This document shows, piece by piece, positions 37,594 to 41,263 of a stretch of DNA of 41,263 bases. The DNA comes from Echinococcus granulosus (Eukaryota; Platyhelminthes; Cestoda; Cyclophyllidea; Taeniidae), in assembly GCF_000524195.1 (NCBI RefSeq), contig NW_020170458.1, positions 330,895 to 372,157 of the forward strand, read 5' to 3'. The notes under the pieces were generated by a model. That model saw only the letters and a program-made list of their open reading frames with translations. It was not told the origin of the DNA and searched no databases. The stretch's first letter is position 1; the number at the start of each line of letters is the position of its first letter. The position numbers were made by a program, and so were the translations under genes.

Positions 37594-39917
37594 TGCAAAA
37601 GCAACCCGAGCATTTTTATGTGGTCAAAAAAGATAGGGCATTCAACTCCTTTGAGGTAGTCTCCAGGGCATCATTAAGTCCACTTCGCTGGCAAAAGCAA
37701 TTTATGCCATTTTCAAGGCAGGAAAAAGAGAATCATTTAATATGGTTGCAAATATTTTGCAATGAAAAGGTTTTGAAATGTTTTTTAGGGACAAAAGAAT
37801 CTCGCTTTTGCAGGAAATATGCTCGTTTTATTTAAAGCTTTTGTTTTGAAGTGGGAATATCATCATTTTTGTCAATAAAACTAAAAATACCCTAGGATCT
37901 TTGCTTTTTTAGATAAAAAGTTGTAGGGTTTATGCGTTTTTTACAAAGGATCATGTCATAACTTGCAAAAATGGTAATTTAAGTTACAAGTGTTTGCCAA
38001 TAACAATTGTACAAGCAAAGACACAGTACAGTAAAACAAGAATCCACCCAACTTATAATGCTAACTATAGGTTTTTTTAATTAAAAGGGCCCTTCCCCTC
38101 GCTAGCGAGAGCAGGATACACTCTTGATTGAATTTCCTACTTAGGTGCTGTGCGGACGGGTTGGACAAGCCTCGTGACTGAAAGGACCCCACTAATCCTC
38201 GAGGAGGCAAACCCCCTAATCCTCCATAAAACCCTGACCATTGGCAAAATCCCACCACACAAGGCAGGCGATCTGCCTCCAGATGGTCGTCTCGGTCCTT
38301 GACCATAAAGGTGGAGGTGGAGAGTCAAATTACGGCAAGTATTGCAGGATATCTATTATTTATGAACGAGTGCACTATTTGGAGAAGCTTATGACTTCTC
38401 ATTATCTCTTACAAGAAAAAGTGACGTTCGCTTTAAAAGTCATAATTTTTCCCTACCTACATGATAAAAAGCTTGTCTTCCTGGAAATTTCTATTGCTTC
38501 TTTACATCGGTGCAAAAATCCAGACGAAAAACGAAAAGTGACAAATTTTAAAATGACCATAAGTTAGGGTAAACTATCAAATTCAAGCTCTATGTACCCA
38601 CCTTAACCACTCAAAAGAGATTCAATTATGCCTTTTTTACTGGTTTTATTTATAAATTTTTGTAAAATGTAGCAAGTCTCTCCCTCGGAATGGAGTGGAC
38701 TTCCTCTGCGATATTTCGAGTATTTTTTTTCCAAAAGCTCTGAGGTACCCTGTTGGAAGTCTCCTACGTTTAAGGCACTTCTCACCAATCACATGAGGAC
38801 TTTTATGAATTACAAAAAGTACTTAAAATTAAAAAGTTGTGGCGATATTTTCCTACGTTAATTCAATTCCCTGGACTGCAAAGGCCCCTCATTTATTCAT
38901 GCTTTTTACTTCAGCAAAGCCACTTTCTAAATAAAAATTACTTCTCAAGGAAATTTATGTATTTTACGAAAACCGTCAATATATTTATAGAAAGGCATGG
39001 GTAATATGGAAATACTTAAAAAATTGTACCCTAAAATGTTAGTGGGTGCTTTATCTGATCTTTGAAAAATTAATAACTTTGTTTTGACATCGCGGATCAA
39101 ATCAACTCCATTAATAGGATTGTTTGAAAACCCCATGTTGAAGTACACATCCACAAATAAATAACATTCCCAAACTTGCTGTAATGAATTGATAGTGTGC
39201 AGTGTTTCCACAAAAATCCTATATTTTTTCACTGTAAATCTTGCAAATGTTACAATTTGCCATTTTAAGTTACCTGTGGATAAACTGGCTGCTTACACTA
39301 CAAAAGGAATCTACCCGTGAAGAAGCTGAAATAAGAGAGTAGTTCAAACGGATTCAATCACACCCCAAGGTCACGTGTTTAACCAAATAAATAGAAAAAT
39401 CTGTTTTCGTTTATCATGTATTCCTAAAATATTCAGTCTACTAAGACCGGTCTAAGATGTAAAATATAAAAAAGCAACCAGTGGCCTTTTGACAAAAAAA
39501 CAAAGCGATTAACATCTGCTTGGAATTTACTCAATCGTTTAAAGATGTAAAAGTAGATGTCCACTTCTCAAAAGCTCACTTTTGATCATGCCAGAAGTCA
39601 GCCCAGGGGCCTTTACTCCTACATATTTTCTAGCTAAACTCCATACATGGCTGCTGAATTATGGGGCGAGGCTTTGACCTCCATGTTTGTCGATAGCGTT
39701 ACACGTGTGTCGCGTGTTGTGAGTTTGATATATTGCTGCGCCAAATGGAGTGGTTAAGGTCAAAGCAATAAAGAGGACGCGTGATGCTATTGTAATTTAA
39801 GAACAGCCATGCCTCGTCCCAGTTTTGAGAGGAGATCTAAAAGCCATATTTTTGTCATTCTGGTGGTCCAATCTGCTCCTCAGACAGCGGCGGTGAGTAT
39901 GCCTAATTAATAGTCCC

Positions 39918-39935
39918 ATAACGCCCGGGCGTTAT
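39918..39935. repeat. 18-bp perfect palindrome
   Basis: The sequence ATAACGCCCGGGCGTTAT equals its own reverse complement over 18 bases and stands out as GC-rich in an AT-rich region. It could be a binding site for a dimeric factor or chance. Confidence 0.85.
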
Positions 39936-40543
39936 AGGCTTAGCTTTAACCAAAGAGAGGAATAATTTGGTGAAAAATGTGCATTAAGTCGTGTAAGTTG
40001 GTAATGTAGGAAAATTGGCTAGTTCTGCCTTCTCTTCAGTATTATTTATTAGTGATAAAATTTACTGACAATCTTGCCGTATTTGAAGACAAAGAGGAAA
40101 TGGTTAATGAATTGATGTGAAAGGAAGATATCCCCTTGAAGATGAATCAAATTTAGGTTCACTCTTTTTGTCAAGGCAATGTCGTCTAAAATTTGACGAG
40201 TGGTAGTAAGGAAACTTTTTTTTTTGATTTAACAAACTTGTGCTAACAGAGTTTTAATAACCTAAGGAATACTTAACAATAAATTGGGCAATTTTGAGAA
40301 TTAGATTCCACAAGATTTTGAAATTTGGGAAACAACCTAATTGAAATCGCGGTTAAGGTCAGCACTTGGCGCTAAAGGTACGAGTGAGTTTTAGGTCCAG
40401 CCGGAATTCGTAGGTGATATGCTACGGTGCCAGTACTACACATGACAGCAAGCGGCAAATTTGTCTCAATAATGACAACCACAAATCACGCCAGAGGCCA
40501 GTCCAAAGACCATAAGACATAAAGAATTAATTCCCACTAAGTA

Positions 40544-40571
40544 CGGTGACCGGACGCTATGTCGGTCACCG
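40544..40571. repeat. 9-bp inverted repeat with 10-nt loop
   Basis: CGGTGACCG at 40544-40552 and its exact complement CGGTCACCG at 40563-40571 enclose a 10-nt spacer. It lies in a patch (about 40380-40830) whose composition is more balanced than the flanking AT-rich DNA, possibly an old repeat element. Confidence 0.75.
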
Positions 40572-40940
40572 ACCATCTGTCTGTCAGAGGTGAGCCATCC
40601 AGTGGTGTTTTCCATGAACCTTCAGAGTACAATGAGCTTAACCCAACTTCAAAAAGGTGGAACGAACTGTAGACCAACACAGAGGCCTTGATGGAGAGTT
40701 TTGACAAGCCAAGAAATCTGGGTACAATGTCTCACTCCGGAATCAAAGCATGTACCAGTTCTAGGGTGGTTCAGATGAACTTATAATTCTTCATAAGTTA
40801 AAGTTGCTACCCAGGTACGAACTCAAGGCTGGAAGGTCTACGTAAAGGGAAAAAATTACTGCCTATTCTATCCCTCGTAAATTTAAGCCTATGTTATGAG
40901 ACAGCGTTGATATAAGAAAGCAAAAAAATGGACTACTCAC

Positions 40941-41186
40941 AAGGGAGACATTATAATCCGGTTGTTGGCGTTGTTGTTGCTGCTGTGGAGAGAACCTTTG
41001 AAATGCAACTGGTCCAGGTGGTGGTGGGCAGACTTGTAGAGGCGAAGTGTGTCGTAAATTTGGTTCTCCTTCTGCAGTGATAATTCCACTAAAATCTTTT
41101 TTCTTTAATATAAGCGATGTTGGTGGTGTCCCCGTTCCTCCTTCCAACCTTTCTAATCTCAATTTTCGCTGTTTTCGTGTATCCAT
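40941..41186 (-). CDS. N-terminal exon of an unrecognised basic/Pro-rich protein, likely first exon of the 26.6-30.7 kb gene
   Basis: An ATG-initiated exon of 82 codons ends at a consensus donor, TCCCTT|GTGAGTAG. An in-frame stop lies shortly upstream of the ATG, supporting this start. The protein begins MDTRKQRKLRLERLEG, a strongly basic segment. It continues with SLILKKKDFSGIITAEGEPN, then a Pro- and Gln-rich part (CPPPPGPV, SPQQQQQRQQPDYN). It ends in phase 0, matching the acceptor at 30676-30677, whose exon is the nearest compatible minus-strand one. Joining them gives a protein of 521 residues, low-complexity throughout with a C-terminal anchor. The alternative is that it belongs to a different gene with exons I failed to see in the 10-kb interval. 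Confidence 0.55.
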
Positions 41187-41263
41187 TCTTACACCACCGA
41201 GCCTTCACCGAATCTGCCATGGCGCGTGACCAACAATTTTCGTGTTCCAGCCTCATTTAGCAT

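Larger units (their letters stand above)
30676..40940. other. 10.3-kb gene-poor AT-rich region (possible single intron)
   Basis: I see no convincing gene. Microsatellite, G-rich and inverted-repeat features are listed separately. If the exons at 30355-30675 and 40941-41186 belong to one gene, this is its first intron; both borders are phase 0 with GT donor and AG acceptor. An 80-codon ATG frame at 35929-36171 on the plus strand is the only stretch with protein-like composition. Confidence 0.45.

Noticed and set aside
37449..37835. 128-codon plus-strand frame
   Set aside because: It begins at a TTG rather than ATG, crosses the G-rich tract, and resembles no known protein.
40804..40830. tRNA B-box-like sequence (minus strand GAGTTCGTACC)
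   Set aside because: No matching A box or cloverleaf could be formed around it; at most it is a trace of an old tRNA-derived repeat.

Overview
This is a nuclear metazoan sequence. Most coding signal is split by GT-AG introns, one of them GC-AG. Many introns are very short (about 24-47 and 68-104 nt) and a few are long. One 100-base N run marks an assembly gap. Protein-level matches are to animal genes: zw10, CFAP69 and puromycin-sensitive aminopeptidase. CFAP69 implies a lineage with motile cilia or flagella, which argues against nematodes. Mini-introns next to long AT-rich tracts suggest a flatworm such as a cestode, but the taxon is inferred and not proven. Exon borders were placed by hand from splice sites, reading phase and remembered family sequences.

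Layout. From about 1.9 to 8.8 kb, on the minus strand, lies a 12-exon zw10 kinetochore and membrane-tethering gene; its extreme 5' exon is not found. From 10.08 to 10.66 kb (minus) is a small three-exon gene for a two-helix membrane protein. From 12.40 to 17.19 kb (minus) is a 12-exon CFAP69 gene of about 894 residues. About 850 bp away, head to head on the plus strand, the 15-exon puromycin-sensitive aminopeptidase gene (NPEPPS type, 926 residues, all catalytic motifs intact) runs from 18.04 to 25.18 kb. The gap follows at 25.84-25.94 kb. A convergent minus-strand gene at 26.60-30.68 kb encodes a low-complexity protein with an RVxF-like motif and a C-terminal membrane anchor. Its N-terminal exon may be at 40.94-41.19 kb, which would make the intervening 10.3 kb one intron.

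The first 1.9 kb, 8.8-10.1 kb, 10.7-12.4 kb and most of 30.7-40.9 kb show no convincing genes, only microsatellites, G-rich tracts and two clean inverted repeats. The genes have unrelated jobs (mitosis and Golgi-ER traffic, cilium, cytosolic peptide turnover), so no operon or pathway logic links them. I found no mobile element with recognisable coding capacity, no rRNA or tRNA, no CRISPR array, and nothing I would call a novel multi-gene system. The more unusual observations are five introns of exactly 78 nt in two genes, a 24-nt candidate intron, a GC-AG intron, a scattered TTTAAGTAG motif that looks over-represented, and a dual-frame segment in the membrane-anchored gene.
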